Shown one piece after another: positions 6,288 to 14,005 of a stretch of DNA of 15,488 nt. A program made the translations under genes and the position numbers. A model generated the notes under the pieces. That model searched no databases. It was not told the origin of the DNA and saw nothing but the letters and a program-made list of their open reading frames with translations. Origin of the DNA: Mageeibacillus sp. UBA1046. Lineage in GTDB: Bacteria; Bacillota; Clostridia; Saccharofermentanales; DTU023. The stretch spans positions 308,313 to 323,800 of the forward strand of contig DCDV01000004.1 in NCBI GenBank assembly GCA_002316595.1, read 5' to 3'. Position 1 is the stretch's first letter. Every line of letters begins with the position of its first letter.

Positions 6288-8267
6288 ATGGCACAAACAG
6301 AGATATATAAGCTTGCCGTAAACACAACCAGAGCACTTGCTATCGAGGCAGTAGAGCAAGCTAAATCAGGGCACCCGGGGATGCCGCTGGGAGCAGCGCC
6401 AATGGCTTTTGAGCTTTTTTATAATCACATGAAACACAGTCCGCGCAACCCAGAATGGTTTAACCGCGATCGCCATGTCCTGTCCGCAGGACATGGTTCA
6501 GCCTTGCTTTACAGCCTGCTTCATCTTTTTGGCTACGATCTCTCTATCGAGGATCTGAAAAAGTTCAGGCAGGCAGGGAGTATCACACCGGGTCACCCGG
6601 AATACGGAATGACGCCGGGTGTCGAGCATACGACAGGGCCGCTGGGACAAGGGTTTGCTACGGCAGTCGGCATGGCTATGGCGGAAGAGCATCTGGCCGC
6701 AAAATACAACCGTCCGGGCTTTCCCCTTATTGACCACTACACTTATATCATCTGCAGTGACGGCGATCTCATGGAAGGCGTCTCCTCAGAAGCGTCATCT
6801 TTGGCCGGGCATCTGGGTTTAGGGAAAATTATCGCTCTTTATGATGATAACGGTATAACGATCGACGGCGGCACAGACCTCGCTTTCTCTGAAGATGTAA
6901 CTATGCGTTATGAAGCCTACGGCTGGCAGGTTCTGTCTGTCAGCGAAGGTGACGATACTGAGGCCATCGGCGCTGCTCTGGAAAAAGCAAAAGCCAATCT
7001 TGATCAGCCTACCCTGATCAGAGTCCGCACAGTTATCGGCAAATACAGCCCGGTGGCCGGTGATTCAAAATCTCACGGCGCTCCTCTGGGCGTGGAAGCA
7101 GTCAAGTCAACCTTGCATGAGATGGGCTTTAATTCCGGGCGCAAACCTTTCGATGTCATGCCTGAAGTTGCAGAATATTTGCGGGAGAAGCAGGTTGATC
7201 TGGCTCAATACGAGCAAGACTGGCTTAAGCTCCGGCAAAACTGGCAGGAGGAGTATCCTGAGCTGGCCTCTGAACTGGAAGATTGTCTCTCAGGGAAACT
7301 GCCGGATGATCTGTTCACTGATGAATTTTTCTCGTTGAAAGATGCTGCCGCAACCAGAGTGCATTCCGGCAAAACTCTCAACTACATAAATCAGAAACTG
7401 CCCAATCTCTTCGGCGGTTCCGCAGACTTGGCCGGATCAAACAATTCAAATCTGGAAGGGTCCGGAGAATTCCAAAAAGGCTACAGAGAAGGCAAAAATA
7501 TTCACTTTGGCGTGCGTGAATTCGCCATGGGCTCGATTGCCAACGGCATAGTACTGCACGGCGGACTGCGCGGTTACGCTGCTACCTTCTTTATATTTAC
7601 AGACTATATGAAGATGGCCTTACGCCTCTCAGCGCTGATGAACATTCCTGTTCTCTATATCCTGACGCACGACAGCATAGGCTTAGGCGAGGATGGGCCG
7701 ACACATGAACCTATTGAGCAGTTAGCCGCTTTCCGCGCTCTGCCCAATTTTAACCTCTTCCGCCCTGCTGACGGGGTTGAGACAGCTGCCGGCTACCGTC
7801 TCTGGCTGGAGAGTCAGAAGCCGACTGCTCTGATCCTGACCAGACAAAAACTGAGTTATGTCCAGGGCGTCCCTGACGGCGCGCTGCGCGGAGCTTATGT
7901 CCTGAAAGACTGTCCTGATTTTGATGTCATCATCATCGCTTCCGGCTCCGAGGTTGAAATCGCTTTGCAGGCTCATGACCTGCTGGCGGCAGAAGGCATC
8001 GGCTCGCGGGTAGTCTCCATGCCCTGCCAAAACCTCTTTGATGAGCAGGATCAGTCTTATCAGGATGAAGTACTGCCTCCTTCCTGCAGAAAGCGGGTAT
8101 CCGTTGAAGCGGCAGCTACCTTCGGCTGGCATAAATACATTGGTTTAGACGGCACCGCGGTGGGACTGGATCGCTTTGGCGGATCAGGCACAAGTGCAGA
8201 TCTCTTTGAGCTCTTCGGCATAACGCCCAAGGCCGTGGCAGAAGCCGCAAAAGGGCTTCTTGAATAA
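6288..8267 (+). CDS. tkt: Transketolase
   Basis: A full-length, 659-residue thiamine-diphosphate enzyme of the pentose phosphate pathway. It moves two-carbon ketol units between sugar phosphates in the cytoplasm. Visible motifs are SGHPGMPLG with His29, SAGHGSALLYSLLHL with His69, GPLGQG at 117-122, the ThDP/metal motif SDGDLMEG (157-164) ending at Asn188, the pyrimidine-domain stretch FGVREFAMG with the likely catalytic Glu, and HDSIGLGEDGPTHEP. All three transketolase domains are present. AGGAGG stands just before the ATG at 6288. An in-frame ATG at 6264 lies upstream of that site and is rejected. The gene follows a long non-coding leader region, and guanine deaminase starts 58 bp after its stop. 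Confidence 0.97.
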   Translation: MAQTEIYKLAVNTTRALAIEAVEQAKSGHPGMPLGAAPMAFELFYNHMKHSPRNPEWFNRDRHVLSAGHGSALLYSLLHLFGYDLSIEDLKKFRQAGSITPGHPEYGMTPGVEHTTGPLGQGFATAVGMAMAEEHLAAKYNRPGFPLIDHYTYIICSDGDLMEGVSSEASSLAGHLGLGKIIALYDDNGITIDGGTDLAFSEDVTMRYEAYGWQVLSVSEGDDTEAIGAALEKAKANLDQPTLIRVRTVIGKYSPVAGDSKSHGAPLGVEAVKSTLHEMGFNSGRKPFDVMPEVAEYLREKQVDLAQYEQDWLKLRQNWQEEYPELASELEDCLSGKLPDDLFTDEFFSLKDAAATRVHSGKTLNYINQKLPNLFGGSADLAGSNNSNLEGSGEFQKGYREGKNIHFGVREFAMGSIANGIVLHGGLRGYAATFFIFTDYMKMALRLSALMNIPVLYILTHDSIGLGEDGPTHEPIEQLAAFRALPNFNLFRPADGVETAAGYRLWLESQKPTALILTRQKLSYVQGVPDGALRGAYVLKDCPDFDVIIIASGSEVEIALQAHDLLAAEGIGSRVVSMPCQNLFDEQDQSYQDEVLPPSCRKRVSVEAAATFGWHKYIGLDGTAVGLDRFGGSGTSADLFELFGITPKAVAEAAKGLLE

Positions 8268-8325
8268 TTTTTGCAGGCGATGAAGACGCTTACCCTCGGG
8301 TACAGCGCCTGGAAATAGGTAGTCC

Positions 8326-9612
8326 ATGATGACACGAATATTGGTTCACGGTACCTTTGTTTCTGCGCCGGATCCGGCTTTCTTAGACGTCCGCGCTGAC
8401 AGCTGGCTGCTTGCAGAAGACAGCAGGATCGTCTCTTTGACGGGCGAAAGACCTGCCGATACGGAAGATGCTGAAGTCCGCGACTTCGGTGATTATATTA
8501 TCATACCGCCATTTACAGATATTCACCTGCACGCACCCCAGTACTTGAATCGGGGTCTAGGGCAGGATATGCAGCTGCTCGACTGGCTTGAACATCACAC
8601 CTATCCGGAGGAGAAACGCTTCAGTGACCTGGAATTTGCCGGAAGTGTCTTCGGAGAATTGATAGATGAGCTGGTCCATATAGGGAGCCTGCGCACGGTG
8701 ATCTTTTCCAGTCTGCATGCAGACGCTGCGCTGCTGCTCATGCAGATGCTGGCTGAAGCAGGCCTGGAGTCTTATGTGGGAAAAGTCAATATGGACTGCA
8801 ACGGTGTTCCTGGTCTCCAGGAAACGACCGAAGAGTCTGTTCGGGAAACCTTGCGCTGGCTCGACAGCTGCAAGGAGCTGCCGCCCAGGGTAAAACCGAT
8901 AATAACTCCGCGTTTCGCACCATCGTGCACGCCCGCACTATTGACGGAACTGGGGAAAATCGTCGAGAAATATGATCTGCCGGTGCAAAGTCATCTCAAC
9001 GAAACGCCGGAGGAGGTTGCCTGGGTAGCCGAACTTTTCCCTGATCGCAGCAACTACCTGGATGTCTACGATTATTATGGCCTATTGCCCCGGAATAAGA
9101 CGATCATGGCACACTGCATATATAATACGCCCGCTGAAGATGAACTGCTGGCCAGGCGAGGCGTGCTGATGGCGCATTGTCCGACATCGAATCTGGTGCT
9201 GGGCAGCGGAATAATGAATGTGAAGCGATACCTGGGCAAGGGCTGGCGCCTTGGGCTCGGCTCCGACATCTCAGGAGGGGAGTCTCTCTCAATGCATGAC
9301 ATTATGCATGACGCACTTAAGTCATCCGCACTGATCTGCCGCTCCCGCAATTCACTCTGTGAGAGGCTGAACTACGCAGAAATATTCCATATGGCAACAC
9401 GGGGAGGTAGCAGTTTCTTCGGGAACTGCGGCGCCTTCGAACCGGACATGCCGCTGGATTATCTCGCCATAGATGACAGTATGAATACCCGCCACCACGA
9501 CTTGACCATCGAAGAACGGCTGCAGAAATTCATGTTTCTGGGGGCAGGCATTATTAAGGAACGCTGTCTGGGCGGACGCAGACTGAACGCAGTCGGGCAT
9601 GCCTGGGACTAG
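8326..9612 (+). CDS. guaD: Guanine deaminase
   Basis: A 428-residue amidohydrolase that converts guanine to xanthine and ammonia in purine salvage or catabolism. The metal ligands are visible: HLHAPQ with His67 and His69, SHLNET with His223 and Glu226, MAHC with His263, and GLGSDISGG with Asp314. Stretches such as LLDWLEHHTYPEE, VGKVNMD, RVKPIITPRF and SMHDIMHDA match guanine deaminases rather than generic chlorohydrolases. Two adjacent ATG codons (8326 and 8329) could start it; the AGGT before them is a weak ribosome-binding site. It follows tkt on the same strand with no visible terminator between, so co-transcription is likely. A terminator-like hairpin follows its stop. Confidence 0.93.
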   Translation: MMTRILVHGTFVSAPDPAFLDVRADSWLLAEDSRIVSLTGERPADTEDAEVRDFGDYIIIPPFTDIHLHAPQYLNRGLGQDMQLLDWLEHHTYPEEKRFSDLEFAGSVFGELIDELVHIGSLRTVIFSSLHADAALLLMQMLAEAGLESYVGKVNMDCNGVPGLQETTEESVRETLRWLDSCKELPPRVKPIITPRFAPSCTPALLTELGKIVEKYDLPVQSHLNETPEEVAWVAELFPDRSNYLDVYDYYGLLPRNKTIMAHCIYNTPAEDELLARRGVLMAHCPTSNLVLGSGIMNVKRYLGKGWRLGLGSDISGGESLSMHDIMHDALKSSALICRSRNSLCERLNYAEIFHMATRGGSSFFGNCGAFEPDMPLDYLAIDDSMNTRHHDLTIEERLQKFMFLGAGIIKERCLGGRRLNAVGHAWD

Positions 9613-9642
9613 ATACAAAACGGATAATTTCTTAAGCTGGAT

Positions 9643-9671
9643 AAAAACCGGCGAATAATGCGGGGTTTTTT
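9643..9671 (+). terminator. Probable terminator of guaD
   Basis: AAAAACC pairs with GGTTTTT, and an inner GC/GC step adds to the stem. The 3' arm runs into six T at 9666-9671. It lies about 30 bp after the guaD stop. The stem is imperfect. Confidence 0.5.
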
Positions 9672-9680
9672 AAAAAAACG

Positions 9681-9753
9681 GGCTCCAAAGCGGGCAGATG
9701 GGAAAAGTAGAAACCCCTGTGATTATTATATCACAGGGGTTTTCTTTGGAGCC
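9681..9753. repeat. 10-bp inverted repeat matching the tRNA 3' end
   Basis: GGCTCCAAAG at 9681-9690 is the exact complement of 9744-9753, which is the last bases of the tRNA acceptor stem, the CCA end and three trailer bases. The two arms enclose the tRNA terminator hairpin. Confidence 0.7.
9711..9742. terminator. Terminator downstream of tRNA-Thr
   Basis: Perfect 12-bp arms, AAACCCCTGTGA and TCACAGGGGTTT, flank an 8-nt loop. T-rich sequence follows on both strands. It begins 5 nt after the tRNA CCA on the minus strand and can also stop plus-strand transcripts leaving guaD. Confidence 0.8.
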
Positions 9754-9821
9754 GAAGGTGAGGATTGAACTCACGACCTATTCATTACGAGTGAATTGCT
9801 CTACCACTGAGCCACTTCGGC
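9747..9821 (-). tRNA. tRNA-Thr(CGU)
   Basis: The minus strand folds into a full cloverleaf of 75 nt with an encoded CCA. The acceptor stem is GCCGAAG/CTTCGGC, the D stem GCTC/GAGC, the anticodon stem ATTCA/TGAAT with loop CTCGTAA, and the T arm GTGAG-TTCAATC-CTCAC. The loop puts CGT at positions 34-36, which reads the threonine codon ACG. The discriminator base is T. A palindrome abuts its 5' end and a strong terminator follows its 3' end. Confidence 0.95.
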
Positions 9822-9840
9822 GAAAGCAAAATTTGCTTTC
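9822..9840. repeat. 19-bp palindrome abutting the tRNA 5' end
   Basis: GAAAGCAAAATTTGCTTTC is a perfect 9-bp inverted repeat around one base. It lies directly before the first tRNA nucleotide on the minus strand. No T run follows it, so it is not an obvious terminator. It could be a leader hairpin for RNase P processing or a protein site. Confidence 0.55.
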
Positions 9841-9866
9841 TAATGATAGCAACCGAGGCTGCTGCT

Positions 9867-10020
9867 GTCAAACAAGCTGACCCCTTTTCAGACGTCAACT
9901 GTCAAACCACTGACCCCGTTTCAGACGTCAACTGTCAAACCGGCTGACCCCCGTTACAGGACTCAACTGTCAGACCAACGGACCCGGTTCCAGGCGGTCA
10001 GCTGGTCAATCACTGACCGT
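9867..10020. repeat. Array of about 34-bp imperfect tandem repeats, possible relic IS21-type end
   Basis: Units start at 9867, 9901, 9934 and 9969, with a partial fifth at 10004. Spacings are 34, 33, 35 and 35 bp. The consensus features are GTCAAAC, then CTGACCCC, then a TTTCAGACGTCAACT-like tail. The units become less alike toward secA. Within each unit, GTCA and TGAC form a short dyad. Repeated GTCAA...TGACCCC modules resemble the multiple transposase-binding repeats at the ends of IS21-family elements, but no istA or istB gene is in the window. The identification as an IS end is inference; the repeat itself is directly seen. Confidence 0.7.
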
Positions 10021-10055
10021 GCTGTCGGGCTCTGCAGGCAGTAATCTGAAGTTTT

Positions 10056-12938
10056 TCAGGCTTGTTCCTGCCTCATCTTCTCGTCGTCTGAATTGAGATG
10101 ACAGTTCTTATATTTCTTACCGCTGCCACACCAGCAGGGATCGTTCCTGCCCGGAGTGTGCGTCTTCTTAACAGGCTGTTGAGCCAACGGCTGAGAAGCG
10201 GCTGCCATCTCCGGCCGGGCTCTGCGTGCCCGCCGGCTCATTGCCGGCGCTGAGCCATCTGCTGCCTGAGGTGATTGTGCCAGAGCGGCATATCCCGAGG
10301 AGCCTCTGCCTTCTAGCAGTTCCTGTGGCTCTCTTCTTTTTTTGGTGTCTTTGATCTCTAGCCGGGCGCGCATAATCAGACGAACTGCGTCCTCTTTTAT
10401 GGCATTGTTCATAGCTTCAAACATGTCGAAGCCTTCCCGTTTGTACTCGACTACCGGGTCATGCTGAGCATAACCTCTCATGCCGATGCTGTCACGCAGA
10501 TCATCCATGGCATCGATATGATCCATCCAATGAGTATCAACGGTCTGGAGCAAAATAATGCGTTCTGCTTCCCGCAAAATTTCCGGAGATCCCAGTTCCT
10601 CAGCCCTGGATTCCAGACGGGCAAGAGCTTCTATAGTAAGCTGCTCGTTTAATTCCTCTCCATTAACAATGCCATCAGCAGTCAACAGTTTTTCTATTGA
10701 GGGCAAGTCGCCGAACAAATCTCGCAAACGCGTAATCAGAGCGGTCCTGTCCCAATTTGTAGTATCCGTGTTGCTGGCGATAAAGTCGAGCAGCACATCA
10801 TGCATGATTTCAGCAATAATGCCACAATAATATTCGTGCAGGTCTTTTCCTTCCAGAACCTCGCGCCGCTGTTTATAAATCAGATTGCGCTGTTGATTCA
10901 TGACATCGTCATATTCCAAGACATTCTTTCTGATCGAGAAGTTTCTGCCTTCCACGCGTCTTTGCGCTGACTCAATTACTTTGGTCAGCATCGGATGGTC
11001 AATCTGCATGTCTTCATCAACACCCAGTGTTTCAAACATGCGTTCCAGCCGTTCGCCGCCAAATAAGCGCATCAGATCATCTTCCAGCGACAAGTAGAAT
11101 ATGCTCTTGCCCGGGTCACCTTGTCTGCCTGCCCGTCCGCGCAGCTGGTTGTCTATGCGCCTGGACTCATGGCGCTCGGTGCCGACAATATATAAGCCGC
11201 CCTTTTCTATGACGAGCTTCTTCTCCTCTGCTATCTCGGAGGCGTATCGTTTGTTTAGCTCGCTGTATAGTGCTCTGGCTTCCACGATAGCCTGATCATC
11301 AGTAATATTGTGGGCTGTCGATGCCTCGATCAGCTCATCATCGATACCGCGCTTCCTCATCTCCTGCTTAGCCAGAAATTCCGGATTGCCGCCCAGGAGA
11401 ATGTCAGTACCGCGCCCAGCCATATTAGTGGCAATTGTAACTGCGCCATAACGGCCTGCCTGGGCTACAATTTCAGCCTCTTTCTCATGCTGTTTCGCAT
11501 TCAGTACATTGTGCTTAACTCCGGCTCGTGAGAAAAGGCTGGAAATATATTCTGATTTTTCGACGGAGACTGTTCCCACCAGTACCGGTTGTCCGGTCTC
11601 GTTGGCTGATCTGACTTCTTCAAGCAGATTACGGTATTTGCCGGCCTGAGTCTTATAGACAGCGTCAGCCTGGTCTTCCCTGATCATCGGCATATTGGTA
11701 GGTATGGTCACCACGTCCAAATTATAGATTTGCCTGAACTCATCTTCTTCCGTCAGAGCAGTACCTGTCATGCCGGAGAGCTTATTGTACATGCGGAAAT
11801 AATTCTGGAAGGTAATTGTAGCCAGAGTCTTGTTTTCTTTCTTGATCTGGACTTTTTCTTTGGCTTCGATAGCCTGATGCAGCCCGTTGCTGTACCGGCG
11901 GCCCGGCATCAGTCTGCCGGTAAAGTCATCGACAATTATTACTTCATCTTCAGTCACGACATAGTCTTCATCACGATGCATGGTACCGTGAGCTTTTAAA
12001 GCATTGTTTATATGGTGGTTTATCTCATAGTTTTCCTGGTCGGAAAGATTCTCAATCTTGAAGAAGTCTTCTGCCTTTCCTACACCTTTTTGAGTGAGAA
12101 CAGCAGTTTTGGCTTTCTCATCGACTATGTAATCGGCATCCCCTTCCAGCTCAGAGATCTCTTCAACGGAGCGCATTGTCTCAGTCTCTTTGATTTTCTT
12201 TTCTTTGAGACGCTGCACAAAATCATTCGCCCGGCTATAGAGCTCGGATGATTCACTGCCGCGGCCTGAGATGATCAAGGGAGTTCTGGCTTCATCGATC
12301 AAGATGCTGTCAACCTCGTCCACGATGGCAAAATTCAGTTCCCGCTGCACAAGATCCTCTAAGCGCAGCACCATATTATCGCGCAGATAATCAAAGCCGA
12401 ATTCATTATTAGTACCGTAGGTCAAATCGGAGGCATAGGCAGCTTTCTTGGCAGCTTTATCCAGACCGTGGACTACCAGGCCGACATCAAGTCCCAGATA
12501 GCGGTAGATCTTGCCCATCCATTCGCTGTCACGGGTGGCCAGATAGTCGTTAACTGTGACTATGTGGACGCCTTTGCCCGGCAGAGCATTGAGATATACA
12601 GGCAAAGTAGCTGCCAGCGTCTTGCCTTCACCGGTCTTCATCTCAGCTATGCGCCCCTGATGAAGAATTATGCCGCCTTCAAGTTGTACCGGAAAGTGCC
12701 TTAGCCCTAAAACCCTGTCGCCGGCTTCACGTACCGTAGCGAAAGCCTCCGGCATAATGGCGTCAAGGTCTTCGCCATTGGCCAGCCGTTGACGAAATTC
12801 CGTTGTTTTACCTTTCAAAGCGTCTTCGCTTAAACTTTTGTAAGATGATTCCAGATCTAAAATCTGCTTTACTGTTCCCCGCAGACGTTTTAGCTCCCGA
12901 TCTGAATATGTGCCAAATATATTATCAAGTAAACCCAT
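10056..12938 (-). CDS. secA: Preprotein translocase ATPase SecA
   Basis: A 960-residue motor that drives Sec-dependent export through SecYEG at the membrane. Walker A is MKTGEGKTL (100-108) and Walker B contains DEVD (207-210), followed by SILIDEART. The second motor domain has TNMAGRGTDI and RGRAGRQGD. Substrate-binding and scaffold regions follow. The protein ends in a SEC-C zinc motif, CWCGSGKKYKNCH, with Cys935, Cys937, Cys946 and His947. It is longer than the B. subtilis protein (841 residues), partly through the linker and C-terminal tail. The ATG at 12938 has AGGAG 12 nt upstream, a rather long spacing. It follows a Tad-like operon but has its own promoter. Confidence 0.98.
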   Translation of the reverse strand: MGLLDNIFGTYSDRELKRLRGTVKQILDLESSYKSLSEDALKGKTTEFRQRLANGEDLDAIMPEAFATVREAGDRVLGLRHFPVQLEGGIILHQGRIAEMKTGEGKTLAATLPVYLNALPGKGVHIVTVNDYLATRDSEWMGKIYRYLGLDVGLVVHGLDKAAKKAAYASDLTYGTNNEFGFDYLRDNMVLRLEDLVQRELNFAIVDEVDSILIDEARTPLIISGRGSESSELYSRANDFVQRLKEKKIKETETMRSVEEISELEGDADYIVDEKAKTAVLTQKGVGKAEDFFKIENLSDQENYEINHHINNALKAHGTMHRDEDYVVTEDEVIIVDDFTGRLMPGRRYSNGLHQAIEAKEKVQIKKENKTLATITFQNYFRMYNKLSGMTGTALTEEDEFRQIYNLDVVTIPTNMPMIREDQADAVYKTQAGKYRNLLEEVRSANETGQPVLVGTVSVEKSEYISSLFSRAGVKHNVLNAKQHEKEAEIVAQAGRYGAVTIATNMAGRGTDILLGGNPEFLAKQEMRKRGIDDELIEASTAHNITDDQAIVEARALYSELNKRYASEIAEEKKLVIEKGGLYIVGTERHESRRIDNQLRGRAGRQGDPGKSIFYLSLEDDLMRLFGGERLERMFETLGVDEDMQIDHPMLTKVIESAQRRVEGRNFSIRKNVLEYDDVMNQQRNLIYKQRREVLEGKDLHEYYCGIIAEIMHDVLLDFIASNTDTTNWDRTALITRLRDLFGDLPSIEKLLTADGIVNGEELNEQLTIEALARLESRAEELGSPEILREAERIILLQTVDTHWMDHIDAMDDLRDSIGMRGYAQHDPVVEYKREGFDMFEAMNNAIKEDAVRLIMRARLEIKDTKKRREPQELLEGRGSSGYAALAQSPQAADGSAPAMSRRARRARPEMAAASQPLAQQPVKKTHTPGRNDPCWCGSGKKYKNCHLNSDDEKMRQEQA

Positions 12939-12969
12939 ATGATTAATTTTCTCCTGACTAAGTCTTTTA

Positions 12970-12998
12970 ATGATACGTCAGCAGCAAAACTAAGACAA
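12970..12998 (-). promoter_or_regulatory. secA promoter
   Basis: On the minus strand TTGTCT (4 of 6) and TATCAT (5 of 6) are separated by exactly 17 bp. The site fits in the 62-bp gap between the TadE-like stop and secA, giving a leader of about 25 nt. Confidence 0.6.
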
Positions 12999-13000
12999 GC

Positions 13001-14005
13001 TTATGGCATTGTTTCAGGCTCCTGATACCTTAGACTGGTGCCATATTCCCTGATTTCCAGCTGTATGCCTAAGCCGTCAGCCTGAGCCAGCCAGTCGCTC
13101 CTTTGGCTCTGATCCAGCCAGCCTGGATAATTTTCGGGGATGACCAGAATTAAGCGTTTCCCTGCAATCTGATCAGCTGCGACTGAGTAGTCAGCGCCCT
13201 CAAGTGTGAGGCTGGCGCCCCGGAAGTTCGCCAGATCGGACAGATGAAGCTGCAGCTGCCTGTCTGCCCCCTCCGCGAAGCTGTAACTGGGAGCTGTCAG
13301 ATCCATACTCTTGATTGAGGTTGCAGTCGATCCGTCCCAGCTGGCGATGACTGGAAAATTAAAAGGCAGGTTGCCGCCAAACATCAGCCGAAACTCCTGA
13401 CCTCTTTGAAAGTTGCCTTGACTCCAAATATCTCCCGCATTATTTTCATTTTGACTGTCAGATGAACTGCCGGTAAGTGAACCGGATGACCAGATGGGAA
13501 TTACACCATGAGCGGATTTTTGTATGCTGCCGATCAGAGTGCTTTGTCGATAATTGACGGTAAGCCCGATTACGCTGTCGCCGCTGTTCCAGTTGAGAAA
13601 TACCTGTCTTTTATGGCTTATTCTATCCAGACTCAGTCCTGATCTGGCTTCATCCAGCCAATAGTCCATGCGGCTGTGAATCAGATTTGAGAAGACCAGA
13701 GAAGATCCCAGGTCAGCCGCCATGGTTGTAATCACCTCCTGCATTCCCTGTGCAGGCAGAATCTCTGCCAGAAAATCCTGAATCCCAGGCGCGGCCGAAG
13801 CGAGAGGCGAGGCCAATGCTTCAGCAGCGGGCAGCAGCAGAGCCATCTCCTCACAAGTCTGGTCGATAGCGTAGCGGATTAAGCTGTCTTCCCTCACCAG
13901 ACGAATTGCAGAAAGCAGAAAGAAAATTAAAGTCAGCGTCAGGGGCAAAATGACGGCAGCCTCCAGTGTCGCCATTCCGCTCTGGCGGTTCTTCTTTGCT
14001 GTCAT
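13001..14005 (-). CDS. TadE-like pseudopilin/membrane protein
   Basis: A 334-residue protein with an N-terminal prepilin-like signal: a short basic leader, then G10-MATLE with Glu at +5 after the predicted cleavage, then a hydrophobic helix (about 17-36). This G|xxxxE pattern is typical of TadE/TadG minor pseudopilins processed by a prepilin peptidase. The remainder should lie outside the membrane. It includes a Ser/Gly/Asn-rich linker around 180-200 and a C-terminal region I do not recognise. It is longer than minimal TadE proteins. The ATG at 14005 shares a base with the upstream stop (TGATG), and GAGGG lies 9 nt before it. A GTG at 14008 is the alternative start. Role in a Tad-type pilus or related secretion apparatus is inferred. 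Confidence 0.65.
   Translation of the reverse strand: MTAKKNRQSGMATLEAAVILPLTLTLIFFLLSAIRLVREDSLIRYAIDQTCEEMALLLPAAEALASPLASAAPGIQDFLAEILPAQGMQEVITTMAADLGSSLVFSNLIHSRMDYWLDEARSGLSLDRISHKRQVFLNWNSGDSVIGLTVNYRQSTLIGSIQKSAHGVIPIWSSGSLTGSSSDSQNENNAGDIWSQGNFQRGQEFRLMFGGNLPFNFPVIASWDGSTATSIKSMDLTAPSYSFAEGADRQLQLHLSDLANFRGASLTLEGADYSVAADQIAGKRLILVIPENYPGWLDQSQRSDWLAQADGLGIQLEIREYGTSLRYQEPETMP

Noticed and set aside
8268..8325. Riboswitch between tkt and guaD
   Set aside because: The gap is only 58 bp. It holds a short CAGGCG/CGCCTG pairing but none of the conserved cores of purine or preQ1 riboswitches.
9747..9821. Integrated element using tRNA-Thr as attachment site
   Set aside because: No integrase gene is present and the repeated tRNA end is inverted, whereas att duplications are direct repeats.
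9698..9880. 60-codon plus-strand ORF containing KVRIELTTYSLRVNCS
   Set aside because: It is a reading of the tRNA-Thr gene on its opposite strand, a well-known source of false proteins.
9867..10020. CRISPR array
   Set aside because: Units are contiguous, imperfect and lack unique spacers of uniform length. No cas gene is present.
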